Below are positions 50,701-61,800 of a DNA stretch of 64,000 bases, piece after piece. Source of the stretch: Numida meleagris (taxonomy: Eukaryota; Chordata; Aves; Galliformes; Numididae); NCBI RefSeq assembly GCF_002078875.1, contig NC_034410.1, positions 39,494,797 to 39,558,796 of the forward strand, in the 5' to 3' direction. Under the pieces are notes generated by a model. That model ran no database searches. It was not told the origin of the DNA and saw only the letters and a list, made by a program, of their open reading frames with translations. Position numbers and translations under genes: made by a program. Each line of letters opens with the position of its first letter. Position 1 is the stretch's first letter.

Positions 50701-51847
50701 CCAGGTGATTCATGCACGGTGTGAGCACAGCTTCAGTGCCAGGACAGATAGAATTAGAACTGACAGAAGAAAAATGTGTTGTTTCTCTAAAGAGTTTTGT
50801 TTTTATACTGTCCTTTGGTTGAAGAGGTTTGTATGTATTTCTATTACACATTTAACCTGTAGAGTAAGTTCTGTCAGTCTTCTGTGGACCATTTTCATTT
50901 GCAGCACAAAGCACTTGTTAGTTCATCCACTTAACAACTACATTGCCAAAGTGAATTCTGATTAACCTTTATCTGGGAAGAAGTTCCCTGTAACAGAACT
51001 AAGATAACATACACATCATCCTAAAGCCATAGATAAACCTGGCTAGTGCTGTAAAAATCCTTACCCCTCCAGCTCCAAATTTGTACAAGCATAATAGGGT
51101 GTGCTTGATACAAGCAGAGAGATATAAATATTTCTAAGTTCTCATAATAGGATATACAGAAAGTTGGGCAACAGCACAGTTTTAAAATAGTCTCTGTGAG
51201 AGCATTGTAAGAGCAGATAAATGTTCCTAAAATAGCAATATATTTCTATTAAACAAAAAATCACTTAGACGCCACCTGCTGCTTTTGGCATTTTAAAATC
51301 TTGTTTGGAATAGAGAGAACTGATTGCTTCTCTGTCTCCCTCTCCCCTTCTAACTTTGAATGTTTCCACCCAACCTTCAGAGATGGCAGCCTGTATTTCC
51401 AAGCCTATTGGTTGGAGAAATTCAGTGATTATTTGAGCCTGCATCCAAAATGAATGCATCCAGTCTGAACAAGAATGATTAGCCCTAAATCTGGGATGCC
51501 AGGGTGATCAGAAAGTAGAGCACTTGTTTAAACACCAGTAATGATATTTTTTTGTTGCAGGGCTCTAATGGTAAGCTACTGTTGATTGCCTCAGTGCGGG
51601 GAGAAAGAACACAAAAAGGCAGGGAGTGTAATCTACTTCACTATTACAGAGAACATACATGCAAAATCTATTGTTATTTGTAGGGTTGGCATGTGCTATA
51701 TAAGAACAATATGCATGGGATTTGAATCAGACCAGAGGACATTGCACAGGAGTATGTTTCTCTCTCTTAAGGATTCCAGAATATTAGCATTTTGACAGCT
51801 GTAAGACCACAAATGTTCTATTTTTAAGCAGTGTTGTTTGGTGGTGG

Positions 51848-51869
51848 TTTTTTTTTTTTTTTTTTTTTT
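51848..51869 (+). repeat. Poly(T) run, 22 bases
   Basis: An uninterrupted T22 in the intron between the 47-nt and 97-nt exons, about 0.8 kb before the latter. It is too far from the acceptor to be its pyrimidine tract. Confidence 0.9.
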
Positions 51870-52669
51870 ATTTACAGTTAAAACTGAAAGAATGACAAAC
51901 ACAAAAATCTTGATGAGTACATGGGTATTAAGTACTTCCACAGTACATCAGTAGTGATGTTTTCTATGTGAGAATATTATCAATAATCATTTACCCACAG
52001 GGAAATAGAATGAATATAACATTTATTATCGTCAAGCAAGAGATAGTGAAACTTTTTTTTATAGCATGCAATAGTGGAAATAAAAACAACTAGATCTGGG
52101 ATTTTCATTGCTGCCTGGGGCATTTAGACTCATAATTTTTGATAAATTTCACCAGAAGGTAAGTTTTTAGCTTTCCATGTAGATGAATATGAAAATTTCA
52201 GCCAGAGATGCTGTAACCATCCCTTAATAAAATAAATCAGGCGTATACGTGGAATGTGTTATTCTCAGCACTGAAGCATTAAGATCTGAAAAGAAAACAG
52301 TGCTGCGTGTAAAAATGAAATCAGTTATCATTGTCTTCAATATCGCGTAAGAAATTTCCTTTCACTAGATAGCACTCTGGAAAATCAGCTGTCTTTGCAT
52401 TTCATATAATTACTTCTTGTGTTGTGAAGTTCTATATTTGTGCTAGTTGAAGTGAAAAAAATATGCTTTGAGTAAATATTCCTCCTCCTTTCCATTTTCA
52501 AGATCTACTCAGTCAAGCCATCACATCTTCCTTATTGTGGTTTTGGAAATAGATGGACATAATTACCTGTGTAGACTCTTTTTGTCTTTGCCTGGGAGGC
52601 AGTGAATTAGTCATTCAGGGGCTAGCAGTCAAAAGGTTCAAAAAACTTGCTTTTGTTCTTTGTTTGCAG

Positions 52670-52766
52670 ATTTTATTCCTCACCGTACAGTATTCCAACA
52701 AACCGCATGATTCCACAGACATCAATCACGCCATTCATTGCTGCTTCCCCTGTCTCTACATATCAG
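52670..52766 (+). CDS. RBMS3: RBMS3 internal exon (97 nt, Ser/Thr/Pro-rich tail)
   Basis: A 97-nt exon. Its first base completes the split Gly codon from the 45129 exon. It then encodes 32 residues: [16 protein letters not shown] followed by [16 protein letters not shown]. This is the Ser/Thr/Pro-rich tail typical of RBMS1 and RBMS3, with [11 protein letters not shown] matching RBMS3 and not the RBMS1 form (YIASPVSAYQ, from memory). The acceptor is TTTGCAG, ending at 52669, after a T-rich tract (TTGCTTTTGTTCTTTG). The donor is GTACGT at 52767. The exon ends in phase 0. With the preceding exon it adds up to 144 nt, so the pair is frame-neutral although neither is alone. One residue departs from what I remember of mammalian RBMS proteins: SIPTNRM here, where SIATNRM is expected. 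No catalytic or RNA-contact residues fall in this segment. Confidence 0.93.
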
Positions 52767-53447
52767 GTACGTCAGATTTGTGCTTGTCTACTATGTTTCC
52801 CAGTTAATTATGTTTTGGATGTGAATGAAGGCAGAGTGGATACCACAGAAAACTACATGAGCACTTGTGCTCTTGAGTCATGCTTTAAACAAAAGGTTTT
52901 CTAGTAGTATTCAGGTGCCATTTGGTGTAGGGTTTTGAGTGTTTCCTGCATTCTTAACACTAGCAGTGAAAGCCACTGTAATTTTTTCTTATTTCAATCA
53001 GCTTCTCCAGCAAACAGTATTTTGCTTCATTTCCATTTGACAATAGCAGATGCTTGTCATTCTTATTGAAATGTTTTGTCATTTTAACTCCATTTCATGA
53101 GCCAAACTTTTTTAAACGCATTCTTTTTTCATAATTTGTTTTCTGTATCATATTTTGACTTTCTGACCTCAGCTGTATTTGCTCCAGTAACAGCATCCTT
53201 TAACAGCATTCCCTGACAATGCAAGATTCTTTAGGATAATTCTCCTCATAACCTTCTTCAGTGTCTGACACATTTTGTCTTTCAGAATTCCTTTTTTCAG
53301 CATATCCAACCCAGATCTCCACAGAGAAACTGTTGCCATGTTCTAGCTTTCTGAGATGGAAGTCAAAACTGGATTGATTAGTTTTATTAGCCATTTTCCA
53401 GAAACATGTTAAGCTGGTCATTGGCCATACATTTTACCATTTCAGTT

Positions 53448-54145
53448 AGAATCATAGAATATCCCGAGTTGTAAGGGACAAACAAGGCTCATATAGCCCA
53501 ACTCCTGACTCTACACAGGACTACCCAAAATTCAAACCTTATGTCTGAGAGGATTGTCAATATGCTCCTTGAACTCCAGCAGCTTGGGGCCATGCCCACT
53601 GCCCTGGGCAGCCTGTTCCATGCCCACTGCCGTCTGGTGCAGACCCTGTCCCTAACCCCCACCTGCTCCTACCCTGACACAGCTCCATGCCATTCCCTTG
53701 GGTCCTATCACTGTCACCAGAGAGCAGAGCTCAGCACTGCCCCTCTGCTCCCTGTGAGGAGCTGCAGGCTGCCATGAGGGCCACTCCTTGTACGTCTTGC
53801 CTTCCACATCCTTCCCCATCTTTGTAGCCCTCCTTTGTATGCATTCTCATAGTTTTATGTCTTATACTGTGGCACCCAAAGCTGCACACAGTGCTTGAGG
53901 TGAGGCTGCGCAGCACAGAGGGACAATCCCTTCCCTCACCTGGCTGGCAGCATGGACCTGATGCGCCCCAGGGTGCAGTTGGCCCTTTTGGCTGCCAAGG
54001 CACACTGCTGACTTGGATTCAAAACTTTCCATTGACCAGAACCCCCAGGTAACTTTATGCATGGCTGCTCTCCAACCTCTTGCTCCCACAGTGTGTATAT
54101 ATATCTAGGGTTGCCCTGGTTATTGCTGTCCTGTACCGTCAGCAC
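53448..54145 (-). mobile_element. CR1 LINE 3' fragment, older subfamily
   Basis: An antisense CR1 3' fragment. It starts with AGAATCATAGAATATCCCGA at about 53449, the reverse complement of a CR1 tail. It continues with sequences typical of CR1 3' ends read backwards: CTGCCCTGGGCAGCCTGTTCC, ATGCCATTCCCTTGGGTCCT, CACCAGAGAGCAGAG, TGCACACAGTGCTTGAGGTG and ACCCCCAGG, in the expected order. Read on the minus strand these cover the end of ORF2 and the 3' UTR. Its tail and body differ from the other two copies, so it belongs to another, probably older, CR1 subfamily. It has small internal deletions. The far boundary near 54145 is approximate. Confidence 0.88.
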
Positions 54146-54225
54146 TCTTCCAGTCCTGAGTCCTAGCTAAGAAACTGTTCTTACTGTTGAGATTGATTTG
54201 TCGGTTTGGTGTGGGTTTTGGGTTG

Positions 54226-54245
54226 TTTTTTTTTTTTTTTTTTTT
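54226..54245 (+). repeat. Poly(T) run, 20 bases
   Basis: T20 preceded by a G/T-rich stretch (TTTGGTGTGGGTTTTGGGTTG). It lies about 80 bases beyond the antisense CR1 fragment. CR1 elements do not end in poly(A), so it is probably unrelated to that insertion. Confidence 0.9.
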
Positions 54246-55824
54246 GAGATAATGTTTTATTTTTCTACAAGCAGTGCTGTACACCAACCATGTTTTAAAC
54301 CTGACCTTCAAAGATAAAGGACTCTTGTAATTTTCTTTGAATTTGGTGTTATTTAATTTTAGGTAGCTATGTAACACCAAACAAAAAGTTGCTTTGGTGA
54401 GATGAATTCAGTGAATTTGGATCAGTTCATGGTTTGATGCATATAAATCTAAAAACATTTTGTTCCTGGTTTGGTTTGATTTGGTTTCTAAAACCCAGAT
54501 AATTCTTACTTGGTAATGTATAGTTGAAGCCTAAAGACATTAGCCTTGGCACAGGGGAAGAACTACAAGGAGGGGAGTGTATTGAACAGCATCAAGCTCA
54601 TTAGAGCACTAATCTTTTTAGCTACTGAGGATTCACAATAGAAAATTTTGTAGTAGATGTGTATTTGCATGTGTGTGCACTGGTTTTGGTTCTAAAAATG
54701 TTACAGTGAACTCGCTTTTCTACAAAAACTCTGCTTTAGCCAACTTAAAAAAAAATGCTGAAGCGCTAAACTACACAATTAATTCTTACTTGCTTCATGA
54801 ACAAAATCACAAGGCGTCTGGAGAATCAGGACCTTATGGCTTTCTCTTACATACCCTTGTTCACGTTCAGTCTGAGATACCACATGGCCATCTCTGTGAG
54901 TGTGGAGATAGCCAGTAACTGCCCACTGATGGCTATAGCACAGATATATTTTTGCATACTTCCTATGTGTTGTGGTGCCCAAACTGACGCAAAAGGAAAC
55001 AAGAATACACAATTCTTGAGATTGACTCTAAGTTACAGGAACATACAGGCAATTCACGCTTAGCAGAAGAGGTGGTTATGGCTCAGAGATGTCGTTACAA
55101 ATATGCAAGAACTTTAAAACGCACTTAATTGTTAGTAAAACTGATTTATCTATGGCATCTGTTACATGTCAGTAGTAAGATGAAATAACAAAGAAAGGCT
55201 TCATTGAGGCATACTGAGTTCTGGTGAGAATGGATGCCATGCTGCCAAAGGTGGGAGCTGCTTCTAAGGGCAAGGACATCTTAAGTCAACTTTGTCTTGG
55301 AAGCTTTCAATCATAGTAAGCTTCAAAAGCTTTGAATTAGTTCTGCAGTTCTTCCTGAAAACAGGATAAATCATTCTAGGATCTCTGAAAATGTTATTTC
55401 AAGGTATTTCAAAGTTTATATGGGTACTTCAGAAACAAACTTTGAATATTTTGTCTCTGCTGCACTGTCAGTTGGATGACATGTTCATGATTACATTGAT
55501 GGATGAAAGCAAACAATACAAATGGAAAAGTAGAACAACATGGAATATTGAACAATGCTTTATGAGATTAAATAATGTGGATCATAGAGGTGGTGCAATA
55601 TCTCAGACTTCTGACTTTGGTGGAAACGTTATCAAATACAGTTTGAAAGCTTTTTCCTTTGACAGTAACTTTATGACGCATAAATGATTTTTACATTGAG
55701 CTACATGCCTTAAGTCTTCTACCGAAATTTGTTCTGTAGTTGCAATGTAAATAATATTTTCAAGTAAATTATTGGAGTTCCTTTTTAAACTTTTCTGTGC
55801 TAATAGAAAGTATTTGATATGCAG

Positions 55825-55875
55825 GTCCAGAGTACTTCATGGATGCCTCATCCACCATATGTTATGCAACCAACA
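55825..55875 (+). CDS. RBMS3: RBMS3 cassette-like exon (51 nt)
   Basis: A 51-nt exon encoding exactly 17 residues, VQSTSWMPHPPYVMQPT. It continues the RBMS3 tail straight after STYQ. It starts and ends in phase 0, so inclusion or skipping leaves the frame intact, as expected of a cassette exon. The donor is GTAAGT at 55876, close to ideal. The acceptor (ATGCAG, ending at 55824) is preceded by a purine-containing stretch, AGAAAGTATTTGATATGCAG, with no continuous pyrimidine tract in the last 20 bases. That makes it the weakest acceptor of the four exons. The next expected RBMS3 segment, which I recall as starting GAVITP, was not found before base 64000. The following intron is therefore at least 8.1 kb long and the last exons lie outside the window. 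Confidence 0.92.
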
Positions 55876-58800
55876 GTAAGTAGATACTAGCTAATATTCT
55901 ACTGAAAGTGCTTACGCTGTAGCCTTACTCTGCTTGTCAGCTGCAGTAAAGTCCTAGGTCATGTAAGAGCAGCCAGCTGCTCTTTTGGCAAGAGCCCTCT
56001 GCTGCAAAGATTCTGCTTCTTTAATAGGAACACTATTTAATTTAGCGAAAAGGAGAGGATGGGTGATATGTTACCTAATTGCATTGATTATAAGAGAATA
56101 ACTAGATCTAAAGTATAACTTCTGAAGCTTTGCTTCATGGACTGCAAGATAGCCACATTCCTGCGTACTTTGAATTGCCAGGATCAACGCATGTTAGCCC
56201 TCCCTTATACACTTATCCATCAAAAAAGTCCTTTGTAGTTGTATATACTTCAAAGAATTCTCAATGCCTTAATAATGCATTTCAAGTACTGAAAAAGGGT
56301 GAAGCACAGCTGTCTTACAGAATCTCTGCTAAATCTGAATCTGTTTTATGATTTGACCAGCCAACTCTTTTTATTTCTGAGTAAATTTTTATATTTCATC
56401 AGTTTGTAGCTACTATTTATATTTGCATTAAAATTCTAGTACCATTTGTTTGAAACAATGCAGGTGAATTTTTATTTACCTATGTCTTGATGCACTTTGC
56501 CTAAATATTAGTGATGCACCAGATGGAAAGAACATACTGAGCAGCACTACCTACAGATTGTTTTAGTTTTGTTTCCTCTGTTTGATCAATTTCTCAGGCA
56601 TGGATCCACTCTAAAGTGTCATTAATCAACATTCAAATGTGTATTCCACCTGAGTATTGATATATTAATTTATGTGAGGAGGGTAAAACAAAAATGAAGT
56701 TCTGTAGTTGAGGCTTGTTTGTTATGTGTACATTAGGATATTCATTATGTTAACTTATGTTCAAATATTTTGACCTCACAATAGCTTAACATCTCCTGTT
56801 GTTTTCTGGTTAAAAATCTGGCAAAAATCTGGATACAATTACCCTATATATCTTTTTAGTAGTGCAGGGTTCTCATCCCACTTTTAATTCCCCTTCCATA
56901 TCTATCTGTTCTTTGGAGACAAATTTTTCAGTTTTGTCTAACTAGGCAATGACTGTAGTGTGTGACTGTCTCCAGGAAGCCCAGTTCCCACCTCTGTGGT
57001 GCTGCACCACTCTCCAGGTCCTGGCAGAGGTTTCCATCTCAGTGGAATAAAGCTACTGGTGTGACTCTTGTAGGGAGCCAAACTGTATCAAACAATCAGT
57101 TCTCTATTCTAGTATTTGGGTTTACTTGCAGACCAGAAGAAATTTGACAAGTGTGGATATCAGGGGCTATCAGACTTGTGGAAGCCAAAGGATCTCTGAT
57201 CCTTGTGGAAATACTCCATTTCTAAAAGAAAGAACATAAGCACTTTATCAATTCCAGTCTTTGTATGTGTGTTTGAGTTTTATTTGACCATGTTCAGCAA
57301 AGCATTTTTCTGCGCTGCCAGAAGTGGTGAGTATTTGGGTGAGCTGATTGGATGTGTTTACCCCTTGGTAAAGGGCTGTAAAGAGAGAAGTAATTTTTAT
57401 AGTGAGTAGCATCCTGAATCGGCCAAGTTATATTTGTGTTCATTGCTAACCAGAGAGTTGTGTCAATGAAAGAATGCATACTTTTATGTGGAAAAGCAGA
57501 GGGAGAGTGGATAAGAGGTTTAACATTTCAGTGTCATTGCCATTGTGGGTTACCTCTATGTGTTGTTGATAGTAATTCCAGTCTTTTCACTGAAAGATTT
57601 TTCCTGTGTGTTTCCCAAGATTTATGTTCTTAAATAAATGGACGTGAGGCCTTTAGTACGGAAGGCAAAAAGGCAGAACTACTATTCCCCAGACTTCATT
57701 CAGAGATGAATTCTTTATTAGAAATGTCTGAAAAATTGCCAGAGAATTACTGCACAGCAGACTATCAGAATAGATAGCCTATTTTGAAAGAAAATAAAGA
57801 ATCTGTGTCCATAGTAAGTTTGCTTTAGTTTCATGCCTAAGTATAGACTCTATTCTAGGCAACTTTGTAGCTTAAGAAAGTATGAAGAAAAGATTATGAC
57901 AAGGCTGGCAGAATGTAAGACCCAATGAGCTGATGAAACTGGGAACTTTCTAATTCAGTTAGTTTTTTGTTTCTTCTGTAACTTAGTTTGCCATGTTATT
58001 ATCTAAATTGCTACCACTTTACTTCACAGTATTTTATGAGATGATTGATTGTGGTGCGTGATATCCCATTGGAAACCAGTGCGGATAAATATTACATTCC
58101 CCTTGCCCCAGGAAGGAGAACATTTTGTTAAGCCTGTATTATTCTTTCTGAATAAAGATGAACTCTTACAGAAAACACAGTTTGAATTGCTCAAATGCCG
58201 ACGGTTAATTCTTTGTTTTTATTATAAATATCCACTAAATTATGTTACTGGATGATTAGTTTTTCATTTCAGAAGGAAGCTCCTACTTGATACTTACGTA
58301 TAATTTAATACCACATAGTGTCCCTCGTGACAGAAAAAGAATCAGGCCCATGCTGTAGAGGAGACAAAGGAGGTTTTCATTCAGCATGCCGTGCACAGAC
58401 AGGACAGCTTCTCCCGGACTGGCAAGCTTGCTGACAGGAGGAAAGAGCCGTGCTATGCAGCATCACCATCCTGCCTCTGCCAGCCTCTTCTTTGCCTGCC
58501 CGTCTCTGCTTCTATATCACCTCTCTGTCCACTGTCATTTAAACACCATGCTCCATTTTCACTGATATCCTTCTGCAGTAGGTTGGCCTAGCAGAGGTGT
58601 TGCTCATTTATTTCCCTTTGTATATTGATTTCAGTCACATCTTCTTGATGTATGCATTCTGATTTTTGTTTACTTGGTGAATTCAAAGAACACTATGGTA
58701 AATACAAAACACTTTATCTCTGATTCTCTCTATAGCTTTTTAATTATGATTCTAATAGATAGCAACAGCATATGTGTTACCTGGAAAATATGTGCAGATA

Positions 58801-61800
58801 TTGCTTTCCCTTCCCCAACCTTATTTGTCTTACTTTTGTGATCTCATTACAAACAATCAATAACCAAAATGACTTTCTGTGAGGAAAAAAACAGAAATAC
58901 TGTGAATTTTTTTTCTCTAGTCAAATGGGGCAGCCAAGGGCTCCTCTTGATTTTCCCTGTAACTTTTAACCTTAATATAGTAGGCTGATGCCAAAGAGAG
59001 ATTGCATTTTAAAAAGATGTTTGTTTGTTTGTTTGTTTTTAGCTTTGAATTTTACTAGCTTTATGTAAAGAGCCGTGGAAAAGTAGTATCAGATGCATTG
59101 AGGAAGCACTGCTGTTTCAGAATTACCAGTAATATGCTGAAGTAGAAGGGTCGTAACTCCCAAATCTTTGTGCTCGCACAACCTTCAGAGTTTTGGGAAA
59201 TAGTATCCTGGATTCCTGTGAACATGATGAAAAACTTACCTTTGGGCTCATGTATGACTCAAACATTTTGAAAATGCATCCTTTGTCAGTGGAGCGTTCA
59301 CCATTTTACGACCATATTGATTACACTGTGTGCAAGTAAGAATGCCTCACTTTGACCAGTTTTGGTTTTTTTCCATGTGTCATGGTCACTCATACCAGCT
59401 CTAATGGAAGACAAGCTCCCAAAGAGTTATGGCCATGTGGAGTTGGACTTGTACTGGCACAATATTTAATCCACTGGTTGCAGTCTAGGCTCTGTTTAGT
59501 TAACTATATCTTTTAAAGTACAGTTCAAACTCATCCCTTCTTGAAAAAACTCTTGTATTTCTTTACTGCCTTAGGATAAGGGGAGATGGATAGCAACGAG
59601 AGAATCAAAACATAAAAGGGATAAGAGTTGTTCTAGAGATTTATAATATTTGCCATATTAGTGTGTTTTTCCTGCAGTCCCTAAAGGCCATTTGATGGTT
59701 TGGGGAAAACTTTGAAAACCATGGTCTAAGCTCAGTTCATGTATAGATAATCTTCATTTTTATTAACATGACATTTGTGTAAAACTTTTTTTTATTCAGA
59801 CCTTTATTATATATCATATGTGTACTCTTGCCTCTAAAGGCCGGTTTCTTTTAATTACACTAATGCTGTATGCACACACTGGCTTTTATTTTCTAATAAA
59901 ACTGTGCCCCCACAACAATTAACGTATGTACACAAATAGGTGTTCTTCTCAGTCTTGAGCATTTTCTGCAGAAGGAATATGCCAGTGGCAGCACAAAGGG
60001 GGCAAACAGAACAACATATGAAAAACCTACTATTGATAAAGTGCATTTGGGAGAACTGCTCTTCTGCACATTTCTCAAGCCCTTTGAGAAAGGTCACGGT
60101 CTTAACAAATGTCCTTATTATTGTCTTTCTTAAACATCAACAAAAAAAAACATTTATTATTTCATAAGCAGCGTGAAACCCGTGTTTTGGTGTGACGCGA
60201 GGCTGTGTATCGACTCCAGAATCTTGCCTTTTGATTGTTGTGCATGAATGCAGCATAAAAAGTACAAACTGTCCAACTGAAATATATCAGTTTTCATTTT
60301 CTCACTAGCAACTCTGTTATTTTGGACAGTACCCAAAATACCACAGCAGTTTCAGTGTTTTGATTCCTACACTCTCGAACAAAGAAGTTCCTTGTTCTCC
60401 CCCCTCGGCGTCCCTTTCCCAAGGCTGCTTTCTTTACCTCGCGTTTGTTGCTCTACCTTTTTAGCAAACAGAGCCAGGAGTCCATCTTGCATTTGGATGT
60501 ATAAGGGAACAAAGTATGTCCTTTGCAGACAGCTGAGTCCTGCATCCAAGATGAAATGTGAGAGTTCAGCTAGATGGTATGAAAAGTAAACAGGAAATAA
60601 TCCTTGGAAATTGGAATCTCCAGCTATTCTTTTAACTTTTAGATGTGTGTTTTTAAGAGATCCTTTGAACATGAACTTACTTGAACTTTTAAAGCTAAAG
60701 AGTTTAGAGGTTGCAATAACTAACCAAATACCAGTGCCAAAGTTTTGCTGAACAATTTTAATTTCAGTGTTTCCCGAGGCAGAAAATCAAGGACTGCCAA
60801 TTCTATAACTCCGATAATCAAGACAGTAATTGGCAATGTTCCTTTGGGACAAGCAGCCTCGCATGAGGTCATTTCTGCCTACCTCTTGCCCAGCACTGGC
60901 CTTTTTTAGAAGTTGCCTCTTCTACTAATTGGGTAATTTCAACCTCAGCTGGGCACGCTCTGACTGACCCTCTCTAGTGCCAGGTACAGTGGTGTAAGGA
61001 GAGTACTGGGCTGGCTGCCTGGAGAGGCTGGAAAAGCAGTGCCCGTCACCCAAGCTCACACCTCTGTAAAAGGAAATAGGTGTAAACAATTTACCCAAGT
61101 CACATGTCATGCTCAAACATAGAGGCTTGTATGTCTGATTATGCAGTTCCTCTGGAATCATATCAAAGTACTCATGCAGTCATTTGTTCTGCTGTTGTAG
61201 AAATTAATATGAATTAATGTGGATGGCAGAAAAAACCTTATTCAAGTTAGATTTCCAACCCCTTTTAACACTCTGCTAGAGCCCCCTAGTGAAACTGGGT
61301 GTTTTTGTGAAGGCAGAAAAACACACCACATATGGATTCAGTTAGAAAACGTGGACAGGAGAACCACAAGCCTTTCCAGTAGACAAGCTGTTGCATTTCA
61401 GGAACTCGTGTGTTGCTCTTTAATCTTGAAAAGACATAAGAGTTCTAGTAAAATTTTATTTTCTTTCATGTATCCTACAGATAATATGAATACTAAATGG
61501 ATAAACCAGCAGTCTAAAAATGTTAAAGGACATTTACATTACTGGAAAAGATATATATATATTGAATACAAATCTATAAATGGAAAAGGAAAAGATATTT
61601 GGAAAAGAAGCCTGGCAGTAAATCTTAGAGGTACTCCAGAGACTTTGAAGCCAGGAATTTCTGGTTGAGAGATATAGTGGTTATGGTATATTGATTTCTC
61701 TTTAACAGAAGAGATGTAACCTTAACTGTCAACTTTCATTGTCAAGAAAAATCTTGACATGACAACTGCTTAAAAGCAGTAAGGTTTATCAAAGGGGGCT

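Larger units (their letters stand above)
45176..52669 (+). other. RBMS3: RBMS3 intron (7.5 kb)
   Basis: Bounded by the GTAAGA donor at 45176 and the TTTGCAG acceptor ending at 52669. It holds the RBFOX-type site, the compound hairpin at 46108-46189, a cluster of three ATGCAT motifs at 47718-47743 and a T22 run at 51848. No exon, RNA gene or transposon was recognised in it. Open frames of up to about 130 codons occur on both strands but show no known domain. Confidence 0.9.
52767..55824 (+). other. RBMS3: RBMS3 intron (3.1 kb)
   Basis: Bounded by the GTACGT donor at 52767 and a weak ATGCAG acceptor ending at 55824. It contains an antisense CR1 3' fragment (53448-54145) followed by a T20 run. 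The rest is unremarkable AT-rich intron. Confidence 0.9.

Noticed and set aside
61219..61668. 149-codon plus-strand open frame
   Set aside because: No domain, Lys/Ser/Asn-rich composition and no transcript signals. Probably a chance frame.
61740..61759. Hairpin TGTCAAGA-AAAA-TCTTGACA
   Set aside because: A short stem in intron without conserved context. It is not a terminator in a vertebrate genome.
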